DNA of 52,942 nucleotides from Candidatus Tepidiaquacellales bacterium UBA2330 (GCA_002344965.1 DDUU01000025.1:22070-75011); one strand, 5' to 3'. Counted from the first letter of the stretch, positions 16,958-26,053 are shown. Numbers and translations are program-made. Notes: a model not told the origin generated them from the letters alone.

Positions 16958-18832
16958 TCACGGTGTCAGCAAATAAACAAAGTTCACAGAATTGTTTTCT
17001 ACGAAAGTCAGATCTGCATTGTCCACAATATTATCACCGTTAATATCTGTAATGAAATTCCCCGTTTGAAAATTTACAAGATCCTCTTCGACCATTTGAA
17101 GATCAGGAAGATCAACTGATCCGTCTCTGTTTACATCACCGGTATATATTGCATATCTGACAGGATTATTATTTATCTGTATCTGATTTTGTCCGTATGC
17201 TTTTCCCTGCGCATCACTGAAATCATAATTAAAACCGGTTAATGTATTGTAATAAACCGGATTACTGCTCCATGTTATCACAGAATTTTTATGAACAGCT
17301 TCTATGTAATACTGTCCGTTTACAATATTTTCAAAAATAAATTTACCGGTAAATGAATTTGAATCCAGAATACCGACAGACGAATCAAGCTTTTGATATG
17401 GCGGAGTATATGACCTTAAAAATATTTTAACGGAATCTTTTTTACCAAGCTTATCTGAGACCGGAGTGTATAAACCCTGAGGAATTATCTTTACCAAAAC
17501 TTCTGGCGCTGTCTCAATAAATGAATGCCACGCCTGATATTTACCCGTTGAATTATCAAACCAAAGTGTATGTACTTTACCCCCTGCGCTTGTAATCCCG
17601 AAGTATGTTCCAATGTAGGGAGGATTTGCAAAAAATCTGTCAGAAGAGGAAAGCTGGGACAATTTAAACTTATGATCTGACATCAGAATATCCTGAAATG
17701 TATTCCCGCCGTCATCCGATCTTGAAATATAAATTTCCGTTGAATCATTGGTCGGAGTATTTCTGTTGTCATAGTAAGAGATATTTACTCCGCCGTTTTT
17801 ATCAACGCATATATTCGGAAAAAACTGATGCCGGGTAATTCCTGAAATGCTTTGATGGACAAGGCTTGCATTTGACCATGTCGAGCCGCTGTTTACGGAT
17901 GTATATAATACTACGTCATAATCATCAAGAGAAGGTGACTGTGTACTTAGTCCCTGTGTACAGACAATATAAAGTTTACCGTTATTCAATCCTCCGGATT
18001 TGTCAATTGCCAGCGCAGGCAGACCGTTTAATTTTACAAGATTAAAATTAAATCTGAAATCAAAAGGCGAAGGTATTACCGGTATTGCAAAATCATTGCT
18101 TATCCAGGTATTTCCGCCGTCAAGCGATTTTGCAAATCCGATATATTTCACCGAGCCGTATATATACGGCCATGTAACGAAAACTTCTCCTGCATTTCCG
18201 GTAACAATTGAAGCTCCGACTCTGCCGTGATTTTGAGGAGGTGAAACTCTTGCGGAAACAGACCAGGTCTCTCCGCTGTTTGTTGTGTAACTCATAAATA
18301 CTCCGCGCTTTTCGCTGTAAACAATATAACTTCTTCCGTAATAAGGACTCGAAGATATGTCATCAGTCGCACATAATATTTTATCTGCGGTATCAACTCC
18401 CTGCACAAAATAAGTCGGAGTCCATGATGCTCCGCTGTTAGTGGATCTGCTGACACCGAGTCTGAAATTTTTCTGACCGGATACAGGAGGAGGAGCTATA
18501 TATGAAATAATAATCACGCCGTTTTTATCTATTGTTACAGATGCATCACCGACTGTAGATATAATATTATTCTGTGCAGTTCTGATTGCGTTTGTACCGT
18601 TCCATGTCGTTCCGCCGTCTGAAGTAATGTATGCTCCGGTTGTATAACCGCCCTGATACACATCAGTATTTGCAGTACCCGCCATAAAATTTGGATTTAA
18701 AGGATGAGCTGCTATGTATGTACAAAGCTGAATGTTGGCTGAAGGAAATACTCTGTTATTAGGAGTATCAGAATAAAGATAAGAACTTCCTGAAATTAAA
18801 AATAAAAAGAATCCCCAAAAATTTCTTTTCAT
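16958..18832 (-). CDS. secreted BNR/sialidase-like repeat protein with C-terminal dockerin-type repeats
   Basis: The 624-residue protein has a signal peptide (MKRNFWGFFLFLISGSSYLYS). Its first about 430 residues contain at least six Asp-box (BNR) motifs such as SDGGTTWNG, STNSGASWTP, SLDGGNTWIS and SDDGGNTFQD, the pattern of sialidase-type beta-propellers; the catalytic residues of true sialidases were not identified. The last about 65 residues hold two EF-hand-like dockerin type I repeats (GDVNRDGSVDLPDLQMVEEDL and DINGDNIVDNADLTFVENN). No T9SS sorting domain is present; the protein ends at FVYLLTP. A TAttTTTG box occurs upstream on the same strand (within 18833-18900) but has no clear -33 partner. 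Confidence 0.8.
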   Translation of the reverse strand: MKRNFWGFFLFLISGSSYLYSDTPNNRVFPSANIQLCTYIAAHPLNPNFMAGTANTDVYQGGYTTGAYITSDGGTTWNGTNAIRTAQNNIISTVGDASVTIDKNGVIIISYIAPPPVSGQKNFRLGVSRSTNSGASWTPTYFVQGVDTADKILCATDDISSSPYYGRSYIVYSEKRGVFMSYTTNSGETWSVSARVSPPQNHGRVGASIVTGNAGEVFVTWPYIYGSVKYIGFAKSLDGGNTWISNDFAIPVIPSPFDFRFNFNLVKLNGLPALAIDKSGGLNNGKLYIVCTQGLSTQSPSLDDYDVVLYTSVNSGSTWSNASLVHQSISGITRHQFFPNICVDKNGGVNISYYDNRNTPTNDSTEIYISRSDDGGNTFQDILMSDHKFKLSQLSSSDRFFANPPYIGTYFGITSAGGKVHTLWFDNSTGKYQAWHSFIETAPEVLVKIIPQGLYTPVSDKLGKKDSVKIFLRSYTPPYQKLDSSVGILDSNSFTGKFIFENIVNGQYYIEAVHKNSVITWSSNPVYYNTLTGFNYDFSDAQGKAYGQNQIQINNNPVRYAIYTGDVNRDGSVDLPDLQMVEEDLVNFQTGNFITDINGDNIVDNADLTFVENNSVNFVYLLTP

Positions 18833-19301
18833 AAGTTTTATTTGACTGTTTAAGAATTTACTTTAAACTTCGCCAAAAATACTATTTGGGGTTAAAATAT
18901 TTTTATTGAAATGCCGTAATGTAAAATTGAATTTAAAGTCAGGTCACTTTGGGGGGATAATTATAAACCGGAAAAATCCGAGACCTTTCGGAACTTAGAT
19001 AAAATATTTTTAAGAATAAACAAATATTTTTTAGGTAGAAACGAAAAGGGGATCCTTTTATTCCTGAAAACTACTCTGTAAAAAAAATAAATTTTTAGCC
19101 GTAAATAAATTAAATACTTTTACTTTTTATGTGAGAAGGAATTCTGTATCCTCTGTATTTCATTTTTTGTTTGAATTGAAACATGTAAAACCGGAATTCC
19201 TTAAATAAATGTAGGACGATGATTAAAGGATTTGCCGGATTAAGAATATGAATTAAGGAAATCAGACAAATCCTTTTATCAGGATTCAGATCAGAATAAT
19301 T
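18833..19301. other. 469-bp AT-rich intergenic region with two long-range inverted repeats
   Basis: No gene is supported here. Two perfect inverted repeats lie in tandem: AAGGAATTC at 19136-19144 with GAATTCCTT at 19194-19202, and AAAGGATTTG at 19225-19234 with CAAATCCTTT at 19267-19276. The region is the 3' side of the Ycf48-repeat gene (minus strand), so these may be 3'-end structures, but neither is followed by a good T-run in that direction. The 5' leader of the BNR/dockerin gene occupies the left end. Confidence 0.4.
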
Positions 19302-21749
19302 CTATTTCAGTATCAACAATGATTTTGACCGGATAAAATTTCCGGCGGATAAAGTGTAAAAATAAATTCCTGATGACAGATCTTCAGCATTAAATTTAAT
19401 TTCATATGCGCCGGGAGAGAGATATTCTTTAAAAAGTGTCCTGCATTCTTTTCCTGTTATGTCATATACTTTCAGACTGACATAAACTTTTTCATTAGTA
19501 TTAAAAATATTTTCACCGATTTTAAATCTGATTATTGTAGAGGGGTTAAACGGATTCGGGTAATTCTGTCCCAGGGAAAATTCAGCCGCATAATTTATTT
19601 CAATCCTTTGATTTAAATTATGATATTCAAAGTTACCGTTAAAATCCATTTGCTTCAGTCTGTATAAGTATATTCCGTTTTCGATGTTATTGTCGCTGTA
19701 TTCATAACTGTTCTGAGTAATGCTGTTTCCGGCTCCTTTTATAAATTTCAATGACTTCCAGTCTGAACTGTGCTGTTTCCTTTCGATGTAAAAACCGCTG
19801 TTGTTAATTTCTGATGAAGTAATCCAGTATAATTTTACATTGTCAGCATTAACAGAATAAGAAAGTGAGATCAGCTCAACAGGAAGCACTCCTCCGTCTG
19901 AAGTTTTTATAACAGTTCCGTTCGTACCGCAAATAAATCCCGTGCCGTCCTCCGGAAAGGATATTCCTTTGAATTTAGTATTAAATCCGGAAGACTGCCT
20001 TGTCCATGTAATTCCGCCGTCTGCGGAAGAAATAACAACACCGCCGTCACCGGCGGCATAATATACAGGGGAAAAATCGTTTGCAATAAATACATCATTC
20101 AGATTTTCAAATGTAACACTGCGCGGTCCGGTAAGATCCGGTGTCCAGGTATTTCCCTGGTCAGTAGTGTAAAGAACAGTTGCGCTGTCACCTGCGCATA
20201 TTCCGTTATCATTATCATAAAATGACAGAGATCTAAGCTTACCTGTAATAATTCCGGTAACATAAACTGACCAGCTTGATCCTCCGTCTGTTGTTCTTAA
20301 TATTGTACCGCTGTCTCCGCATATAACGGCGTTGTTTTCGGAGAATGCTCTTACTGAATACAGATCAAGCGTTACGGGAGCTGACTGTAATATCCAGTTG
20401 CCGCCGCCGTTTGTGGTTTTTAAAATTGTACCCGAGTTACCGACTGACCATCCGATTTTATGGAGTCCGAAAAAACCTGTAAGTGAAAATTTTCCGATAA
20501 AAATATCATTTAATGATGATGATACCGGAGAAGCATTTAATGTCCAGTTTATTCCTCCGTTCACAGTTCTTTGCAGGGTACCTGAAGCACCCGCTGACCA
20601 ACCTGTATCTTTATCAAGAAAATGAACCGCGTTAATATTATTAAATGAAGAGGAAGCGTATGATGACCAGTTCTGACCGGAATCAGTGGTTTTGTTTACA
20701 ATTCCAAGCTGACCTGCAGTCCATCCAGTATTTTCATTTATAAAGAAAACCGAATTCAGACTATATGAAGGGCTTGAAGGAAAATCATACACGAAATTTT
20801 TATTAACCCAGTTTGTGCCGCTGTTTGTTGTAACAAGTATTGTACCGAGATCACCGGCTATAACTCCATGATCTGATGTTAAAGCTCTTACTGACCTTAA
20901 AATATTTTTAGTAAGACTGCTTTGTCCTGTCCAGTTTATGCCCGCATTTGTTGTCCTTCTGATTTCAGAGTTGCCGCCTGTGACACCAACGCTTCCCACA
21001 GTCCAGCCGTTATTTAAATCTGAAAAATTTATACAGTATAAAGTGCTGAATCCGGCTCCGCTTGTCTGTGAAGACCAGTTTGCGCCTGAGTTTGTGGTAT
21101 TTCTTATTCCCGAACCGCTTGCCCAGCCCGTCGAGAAATTTTCAAAGTAAACGGAATTAAATGAACCGGTCAGTATAGTTGAAAACCAAGCGCTGCCGCC
21201 GTTTGTAGTTTTAAAAATATTTGAACTGCCGGTGTAAAATCCGGTGCTGTTTGAAATAAAATAAGATGAACTAGCGGAAAGAGTCAGTATATAATCTGTC
21301 CAGGTAATTCCGCCGTCAGTTGTTCTTATTTCTTTTGCACCGATTGCATATCCTGTATCTGAAGAAGGAAAGAAAACGGAATTTAAATTATAACTAACTC
21401 CTGTAATCAGCTGCGTCCAGTTTTCCCCGCCGTCTGTGGTTTTTAAAACTATTCCGTTATTACCGGCAATAAAGCCGGTATATTCATCTAAAAAGTAAAC
21501 TGAATTAAGTTTATTTTTAGTGTTTGAATTAACACCTGACCAGGACATTCCGCCGTCATAAGTAATGAGTATTATTCCCGAATCTCCGGCTATACAACCG
21601 TTTACAGAATTTGAGAAATAAACAGAATTTAAATTTATTGCCGTTGATATAAGCTTCCACCCTGACTGACATTCGGCAATGTTACAATTGCAAATAATAA
21701 GTAAAAAGATAAAATAGAATTTCAAAAAATTTATAGTACCGTTTTTCAA
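19302..21749 (-). CDS. Ycf48-like repeat protein with T9SS sorting domain
   Basis: This 815-residue exported protein has an N-terminal hydrophobic signal (NFLKFYFIFLLIICNCNIAEC) and then about 13 repeats of about 45 residues of the form GxxGxIxxTxDGGxxW (for example TDGGENW, TNGGGNW, TDGGSSW), the Ycf48/photosystem II assembly factor-like propeller repeats. Residues about 630-730 form a linker with VELISLSYSVNADNVKLYW, common before sorting domains. The C-terminus is a T9SS type A domain (NYPNPFNPSTIIRFKIGE, then YLSPGAYEIKF and KSLLILK). The start is TTG 21749, 5 bp after a strong AGGAGG. Upstream is a well-matched Bacteroidota promoter (21881-21913) and a roughly 127-nt leader with predicted structure. 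It is divergent from the unknown-family gene at 22050. Confidence 0.88.
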   Translation of the reverse strand: MKNGTINFLKFYFIFLLIICNCNIAECQSGWKLISTAINLNSVYFSNSVNGCIAGDSGIILITYDGGMSWSGVNSNTKNKLNSVYFLDEYTGFIAGNNGIVLKTTDGGENWTQLITGVSYNLNSVFFPSSDTGYAIGAKEIRTTDGGITWTDYILTLSASSSYFISNSTGFYTGSSNIFKTTNGGSAWFSTILTGSFNSVYFENFSTGWASGSGIRNTTNSGANWSSQTSGAGFSTLYCINFSDLNNGWTVGSVGVTGGNSEIRRTTNAGINWTGQSSLTKNILRSVRALTSDHGVIAGDLGTILVTTNSGTNWVNKNFVYDFPSSPSYSLNSVFFINENTGWTAGQLGIVNKTTDSGQNWSSYASSSFNNINAVHFLDKDTGWSAGASGTLQRTVNGGINWTLNASPVSSSLNDIFIGKFSLTGFFGLHKIGWSVGNSGTILKTTNGGGNWILQSAPVTLDLYSVRAFSENNAVICGDSGTILRTTDGGSSWSVYVTGIITGKLRSLSFYDNDNGICAGDSATVLYTTDQGNTWTPDLTGPRSVTFENLNDVFIANDFSPVYYAAGDGGVVISSADGGITWTRQSSGFNTKFKGISFPEDGTGFICGTNGTVIKTSDGGVLPVELISLSYSVNADNVKLYWITSSEINNSGFYIERKQHSSDWKSLKFIKGAGNSITQNSYEYSDNNIENGIYLYRLKQMDFNGNFEYHNLNQRIEINYAAEFSLGQNYPNPFNPSTIIRFKIGENIFNTNEKVYVSLKVYDITGKECRTLFKEYLSPGAYEIKFNAEDLSSGIYFYTLSAGNFIRSKSLLILK

Positions 21750-21876
21750 AACAACCTCCTGATTTTATATTCAGAGAGCAGCGCAGCATACAGTTACGGT
21801 CTGTAATTCTTAGTTTCGGAAGAGAGTCCGGAATCTCTGCTTCAGAACCGGGCTGCGCAGGCTTCTCAATTAATTT
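21750..21876 (-). promoter_or_regulatory. putative structured 5' leader of the Ycf48-repeat/T9SS gene
   Basis: Between the predicted start site and the TTG codon the minus-strand transcript can form a closing stem GCGCAGC/GCTGCGC (forward 21852-21858 with 21781-21787), enclosing a hairpin AGAGA/TCTCT (21821-21825 with 21834-21838) and a hairpin TACAG/CTGTA (21789-21793 with 21801-21805). The AGGAGG site follows. This is by-eye pairing; no known riboswitch class was recognised. Confidence 0.35.
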
Positions 21877-21880
21877 TATG

Positions 21881-21913
21881 CAAATTTATACACTGCGCGC
21901 ATTCAATACCAAA
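21881..21913 (-). promoter_or_regulatory. Bacteroidota-type promoter for the Ycf48-repeat gene
   Basis: On the minus strand a TTTG box (21910-21913) is followed after 21 nt by TAAATTTG (21881-21888), an exact match to the primary sigma factor consensus TTTG-N19-21-TAnnTTTG. Predicted transcription starts near 21876. Confidence 0.65.
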
Positions 21914-21975
21914 GAAAGTTTTATCTGAATGTAGAACGAAAAATTTGGATACCGGGAATGGAATGTTTTGAAAAA

Positions 21976-22006
21976 TTGCTATAAATCAAATAAAAAACTA
22001 TTTTTG
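21976..22006 (+). promoter_or_regulatory. Bacteroidota-type promoter for the unknown-family gene
   Basis: TTG at 21976-21978 (ATTG rather than full TTTG) is followed after 20 nt by TATTTTTG at 21999-22006, an exact -7 match. Transcription should begin near 22012, about 30-40 nt before the start codon. It is back to back with the promoter at 21881-21913. Confidence 0.5.
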
Positions 22007-22049
22007 TTTTAGTCACAGTTTATAATTTGTAGAACTAATTCATTTGAAA

Positions 22050-23516
22050 ATGCTCAATGCAAAAGTCATAGTGCTTTTGAAATCATTCACAAAAAAAGAG
22101 ATCAGAAAATTTGAAGAGTTTCTTGAATCTCCTTATCATAATAAAAACTCCGGCTTGCTGATTCTTTTCAGATTTCTAAAAAATTATTACCCGCTCTTCA
22201 ATCATAAGGAGCTTACGAAGGAAAAAATTTTTAATACTTTAATGTCCGGCAAAAAGAATACTAATAAATTTAATGACGCAGTATTGAGAAATATTTTTTC
22301 GGACCTGCTTTACTCCTGTACAGATTTTCTTGCATATGAAGGAATGAAGAAGGATAAATTTTTATACAATGAAAAGCTTCTTTCTGAATTAACTTTGAAG
22401 AAAAGCAGATCATTGTTTGATAAATATGTTAAAGTTACGGAGAGCTTTCTCGCAGCAGAAGGCGTAAACGGCGAGCAATATTATTATAATCTCAGCGCGC
22501 TTGAGGAATTAAAATTATCATTCAGTCAATATTCTGATGATCTGAAATTATATAAAAGGGATCATATTAAGTTATCAGCTGATTATATTTCTTATTATTA
22601 CATTATAAAAGTAATAAAACATTTTAATTATTTCGCCTATCAGAATCAGTTTAATTCAGGGCAGAGAAAAATATTATCTGAAATGATACTGAGCGCAGTC
22701 CGTCCGGATGAGCTGTTGAATTACGCAAAGAAAATTTCACAAAAGGATTTTCTGATTCTGAATGTTTACCTGAAAATGTACGGAAGCATAAAAGATGTTT
22801 CAGACGATGGAATTTATTTTGAATTTAGAAATTCTTTAGAAAAAAATTTAAAATTGTTTTCTGCCCCGGAGTTATACGGACTTTACACAATTGCTGCAAA
22901 TATATGCGTACAGAAAATTGAGTTAAGAAAAGAATATTTTATAAAGGAATGTTTTGAGATTTATAAAATAATGATTGAGAAAAAATTACCGGCCGAAATA
23001 CCGGGATATCTTCCTCTGACTTTTTTTAGTGCGGTAATTAACACGGGCATATCCTGCGGAGAATTACCCGAACTGGAAAAACTCATTCCGCTGCTTGCTG
23101 AAAAGTTGAATCCGGATTACAGCAGCATTGCTGCCGATTATTATTCAGCTCTGATATATTTTCACAGGAAAGAATTTCACAGATCGCTTGAAATAGCTGC
23201 AAGAGTTGATACTGACTTTATAAATTTTAAATATCTTATAAAAATCCTTATTATAAAATGTCATTATGAACTTAAAAACTACGAGCAGATAATTTACATA
23301 TGCGATTCTTTCAGACATTTTTTAGGAAAAAATAAGTATGTCAGTGAAATTTACAGAAATGAATTCAGAAAATTCATAACTGTAACCGAACAGCTTGTAA
23401 AATATAATTTTAAAAAAAGCGGGGATACACTGTTTAAAATAAAAAAGCTGATTGAAAAATCAAACTCCCCGGGCAAAAAATGGCTGACTGAAAAATATAA
23501 TGAACTGATAAATTGA
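22050..23516 (+). CDS. unknown all-helical protein, paralogue of 51427-52896
   Basis: I do not recognise a named domain. The protein is about 488 residues, rich in Lys, Leu, Ile, Phe and Tyr, with no signal peptide or membrane helix, and looks all-helical, like a TPR-type array. It shares with the product of 51427-52896 the N-terminal block KxIxxLxxFxKKExxxFExFxxSPxxxxxxxLxxLxxxxxxxxPxF and the C-terminal K-x-WLxEK ending, with similar total length. Related hypothetical proteins are, from memory, common in Bacteroidota. ATG 22050 is preferred; a TTG at 22044 is in frame and would give an N-terminus the same length as the paralogue. Like its paralogue it is divergent from a T9SS cargo gene. 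Its role is unknown; a cytoplasmic scaffold or regulator is possible. Confidence 0.8.
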   Translation: MLNAKVIVLLKSFTKKEIRKFEEFLESPYHNKNSGLLILFRFLKNYYPLFNHKELTKEKIFNTLMSGKKNTNKFNDAVLRNIFSDLLYSCTDFLAYEGMKKDKFLYNEKLLSELTLKKSRSLFDKYVKVTESFLAAEGVNGEQYYYNLSALEELKLSFSQYSDDLKLYKRDHIKLSADYISYYYIIKVIKHFNYFAYQNQFNSGQRKILSEMILSAVRPDELLNYAKKISQKDFLILNVYLKMYGSIKDVSDDGIYFEFRNSLEKNLKLFSAPELYGLYTIAANICVQKIELRKEYFIKECFEIYKIMIEKKLPAEIPGYLPLTFFSAVINTGISCGELPELEKLIPLLAEKLNPDYSSIAADYYSALIYFHRKEFHRSLEIAARVDTDFINFKYLIKILIIKCHYELKNYEQIIYICDSFRHFLGKNKYVSEIYRNEFRKFITVTEQLVKYNFKKSGDTLFKIKKLIEKSNSPGKKWLTEKYNELIN

Positions 23517-23547
23517 CTTAATACCTAAATCCTAAATATTTTTTTAA

Positions 23548-23574
23548 AACTACTAACTACTAACTACTAACTAT
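23548..23574. repeat. 7-bp tandem repeat (AACTACT)
   Basis: The unit AACTACT is repeated nearly four times in the 199-bp gap between the unknown-family gene and the polysaccharide cluster. It puts stop codons into the + strand frames. It is too short and lacks spacers, so it is a microsatellite rather than a CRISPR. Confidence 0.75.
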
Positions 23575-23715
23575 ATTAAAATGAATCCTACATATCAAGC
23601 GTAAATGTTCTTGATAGATGAATTCATTATCATTAATTTGAACCATATTATTTTAGAAACATTTATCATCTCTTGACTTCACTTTTTATTTCTAATCATC
23701 ATATAAAATAACTGA

Positions 23716-24867
23716 ATGTCAGATAATACCGGCGGAGTAGACCAGAACAGGAAAATGGAATTTACTTTAAAAGATTTTATCGGCATTTATAAAGATAAGC
23801 GGAAAAAAATTCTGACAGTAAGTCTCATTCTGGGGCTGCTTGCGGCTTTTATGGTTTATTTTATAATGGATCCGATTTTTCTTTCTTACGGCACCATTAA
23901 AACATCAGGTAAAGTGCTCGGACTTAATCTCGGTATTGGCGGTTCTGAAATAGGAGAATTCGGAGAAGTGCTTACAGGAACTTCCTACACAAAAGAACTT
24001 GCGCTGTATCAGAATATTCTGCTGAGCAGAAGATGTCTTGAAGAGACTATTATTAAGTTCGGACTGATGGAACAGTATAATTATAAGAATATGCAGAAAG
24101 CTATTAAGGATGTCAGAGAAAATGTTGTATATATTGTAAAAGACATTGTCTCCGGAACCATGGATGTCGGTGTGTATGATAAAGATCCCGTCCGGTCAAA
24201 AGAGATTACGGAATTTCTCATAAAACAGCTTGACATTATTAATATTGAAATGAACAGACAGAATGCGAAAAACCAAAGGGATTTTATTCAGGAAAGATAT
24301 GAAGCATCAATAGTTAATTTAACAAAAGCTGAAGACAGTCTCAAGCAGTTTCAGGATGTGTACGGTATTTCTCCGGAGCTGCAGGTAATGGAAGTATCTG
24401 AGCTTGAGATCAGGCTGGAAGCTGAGATCGAATCTGAAAAGATAAAGCTTGAATTGCTGGAAAAAATATTATCAGGTAATCAGGATGAAGTAGAATATCA
24501 GCGAGAAAAAATTATTTTGTTAGAGCAGAGACTTTTTAAACTTCAGAATTCAACGGATAATAATACCAAGTTGCAGCTCAAAGGTTCTCCTGATGTAGTT
24601 CTGAATTTTATCAGACTTAAAAGAAATGTAGAGATACAGAATAAAATTCTTTCGGTACTACTGCCGTTATACGAACAGGCGAAGATCGAGGAGAAAAAGG
24701 AAATTCCTACTATTCTGGTCCTCGATCAGCCGTTTATTCCTGATGAAAAAGCTAAGCCGAAAAGAATTATTACAATAATGGCAGTTATGATCATAGGATT
24801 TATTTTAAGTTACGGATTCTTCTTTGTAAAAAAACAGCTTAAGAGAATTGAAGGCGCAACCGGCTGA
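23716..24867 (+). CDS. Wzz-like polysaccharide chain-length determinant
   Basis: This 383-residue inner-membrane protein has the Wzz/co-polymerase layout: a short cytoplasmic N-terminus, a first membrane helix (about residues 36-54, ILTVSLILGLLAAFMVYFI), a long periplasmic region with coiled-coil character (about 190-320, rich in Glu, Lys and Gln), and a second helix near the C-terminus (about 350-370, IITIMAVMIIGFILSYGF) preceded by the Pro-rich FIPDEKAKPKR. Such proteins set the length of O-antigen or exopolysaccharide chains made by a Wzy polymerase, and the next gene encodes a candidate. No C-terminal tyrosine kinase domain is fused. It begins the + strand polysaccharide cluster. Confidence 0.87.
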   Translation: MSDNTGGVDQNRKMEFTLKDFIGIYKDKRKKILTVSLILGLLAAFMVYFIMDPIFLSYGTIKTSGKVLGLNLGIGGSEIGEFGEVLTGTSYTKELALYQNILLSRRCLEETIIKFGLMEQYNYKNMQKAIKDVRENVVYIVKDIVSGTMDVGVYDKDPVRSKEITEFLIKQLDIINIEMNRQNAKNQRDFIQERYEASIVNLTKAEDSLKQFQDVYGISPELQVMEVSELEIRLEAEIESEKIKLELLEKILSGNQDEVEYQREKIILLEQRLFKLQNSTDNNTKLQLKGSPDVVLNFIRLKRNVEIQNKILSVLLPLYEQAKIEEKKEIPTILVLDQPFIPDEKAKPKRIITIMAVMIIGFILSYGFFFVKKQLKRIEGATG

Positions 24868-26053
24868 CATCATAAGACAGGAAGATATTAAACTTACTCC
24901 TGAACTCATAATCATATTTACCCCGCTTACATTCATAGCGGGCAACTGGTATTTATCAGCGCTTTTTATATTATCCGCATTTGCGTTTTTATTCCTCAGA
25001 TATTTTTCCTTTAAAGATCACGAGATTAGTTTCAGTCAGCTGCTGCCGTGGGGACTGATGCTGATGTGGGGATTGTATGTATGTTATATTACTCCTGATC
25101 CCGTAAAAGCCGTGAAATATTACACCGGCACAATGCTGCTTCCTTTTTTTATATTTATACTTTTCAGGAATATGAGAATAGATGAGAAAACTCTCACAAG
25201 ATTTTTTGATTCGATGCTTATTTCCGGCGCAGTGATTGGAATGTATTCAGTTTATATTTTCTTTTCATATAATATGAGAAGCGATATGCGAGTGCCGTCT
25301 TTCTGGAATGATTTCAATATGGTGTCAATGTATCTGATGGTATTGTTTATGTTTAATCTATCCTTTCTTATAAAAAACAGACATTCGGATAAAATATTTT
25401 TTTACCTGTTTACAATTACATTTATACTTTTCGGAATTTATCTGACCAAGACAAGGGGAGTCTGGCTTGCTATGATTATTTCTATTGCAGTATTTTTTAT
25501 CAGAAAGCCAAAGATCATTATACCGGTATTTCTTTTCTTCGGGGTAATGGTTCTCTTTTTTTTTAATATAATAGAGGAAAGGTTTTTATCGGTTGTAAAC
25601 TTTGATCAGGATAAATCTTCACTCGGAAGGCTGCAGGCGTGGTATTCTACGGTTTTGATAATTCTTAAAAATCCATTTTTTGGATACGGGTTTGATACCT
25701 ATTATTTATACAAATATGATGTATTCTCTTACTATATAGTGGATGTGCCTCATCCTCACAATACTTACCTAAGGGCAATACAGGAATCAGGTCTGATCGG
25801 CGCCGTAATTTATTTCTTTCTGTTCTTTAAAGCGTCTATATATTCGTTTACAAAAGGCAGGACGAAATGTGATCCGGTTTACGAAAAATTTTTTGACGGG
25901 CTACAGCTGTCTTTTATCGGACTTATAGTTGCATTTAATTTCGAACCGTATCTCAGTCTCTTTGGTGTTACTACCATTGTAATCTGGATACTAATTTCAC
26001 TGACATTCAGATTGAAGGATTTTCCTGCTGCAAAAAAAATTAAAACTATTTAA
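24848..26053 (+). CDS. O-antigen polymerase/ligase family membrane protein
   Basis: This is a 401-residue polytopic membrane protein with about 11 hydrophobic segments. The large loop has KNPFFGYGFDTYYLYKYDVF followed by VPHPHNTYLRAIQESGLIGAVIYF; the G-x-G and H-N-x-Y elements before E-S-G mark the Wzy_C/O-antigen ligase superfamily. Next to a Wzz-like protein and a flippase it most likely acts as the repeat-unit polymerase. The only good start before the first helix is TTG 24848, which overlaps the wzz-like gene by 20 bp. It is a second, divergent member besides the minus-strand copy at 7208-8395. Confidence 0.83.
   Translation: MKAQPADIIRQEDIKLTPELIIIFTPLTFIAGNWYLSALFILSAFAFLFLRYFSFKDHEISFSQLLPWGLMLMWGLYVCYITPDPVKAVKYYTGTMLLPFFIFILFRNMRIDEKTLTRFFDSMLISGAVIGMYSVYIFFSYNMRSDMRVPSFWNDFNMVSMYLMVLFMFNLSFLIKNRHSDKIFFYLFTITFILFGIYLTKTRGVWLAMIISIAVFFIRKPKIIIPVFLFFGVMVLFFFNIIEERFLSVVNFDQDKSSLGRLQAWYSTVLIILKNPFFGYGFDTYYLYKYDVFSYYIVDVPHPHNTYLRAIQESGLIGAVIYFFLFFKASIYSFTKGRTKCDPVYEKFFDGLQLSFIGLIVAFNFEPYLSLFGVTTIVIWILISLTFRLKDFPAAKKIKTI

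Noticed and set aside
18963..18999. CCGA/TCGG hairpin with A-rich flank as terminator
   Set aside because: The stem is only 4 bp and lies about 300 bp beyond the preceding gene end.
18000..21150. Several + strand open frames inside the BNR and Ycf48-repeat genes
   Set aside because: They repeat in step with the propeller repeats on the opposite strand and are shadows of them.
23548..23574. Possible CRISPR-like direct repeats
   Set aside because: The 7-bp units are contiguous with no spacers; this is a microsatellite.
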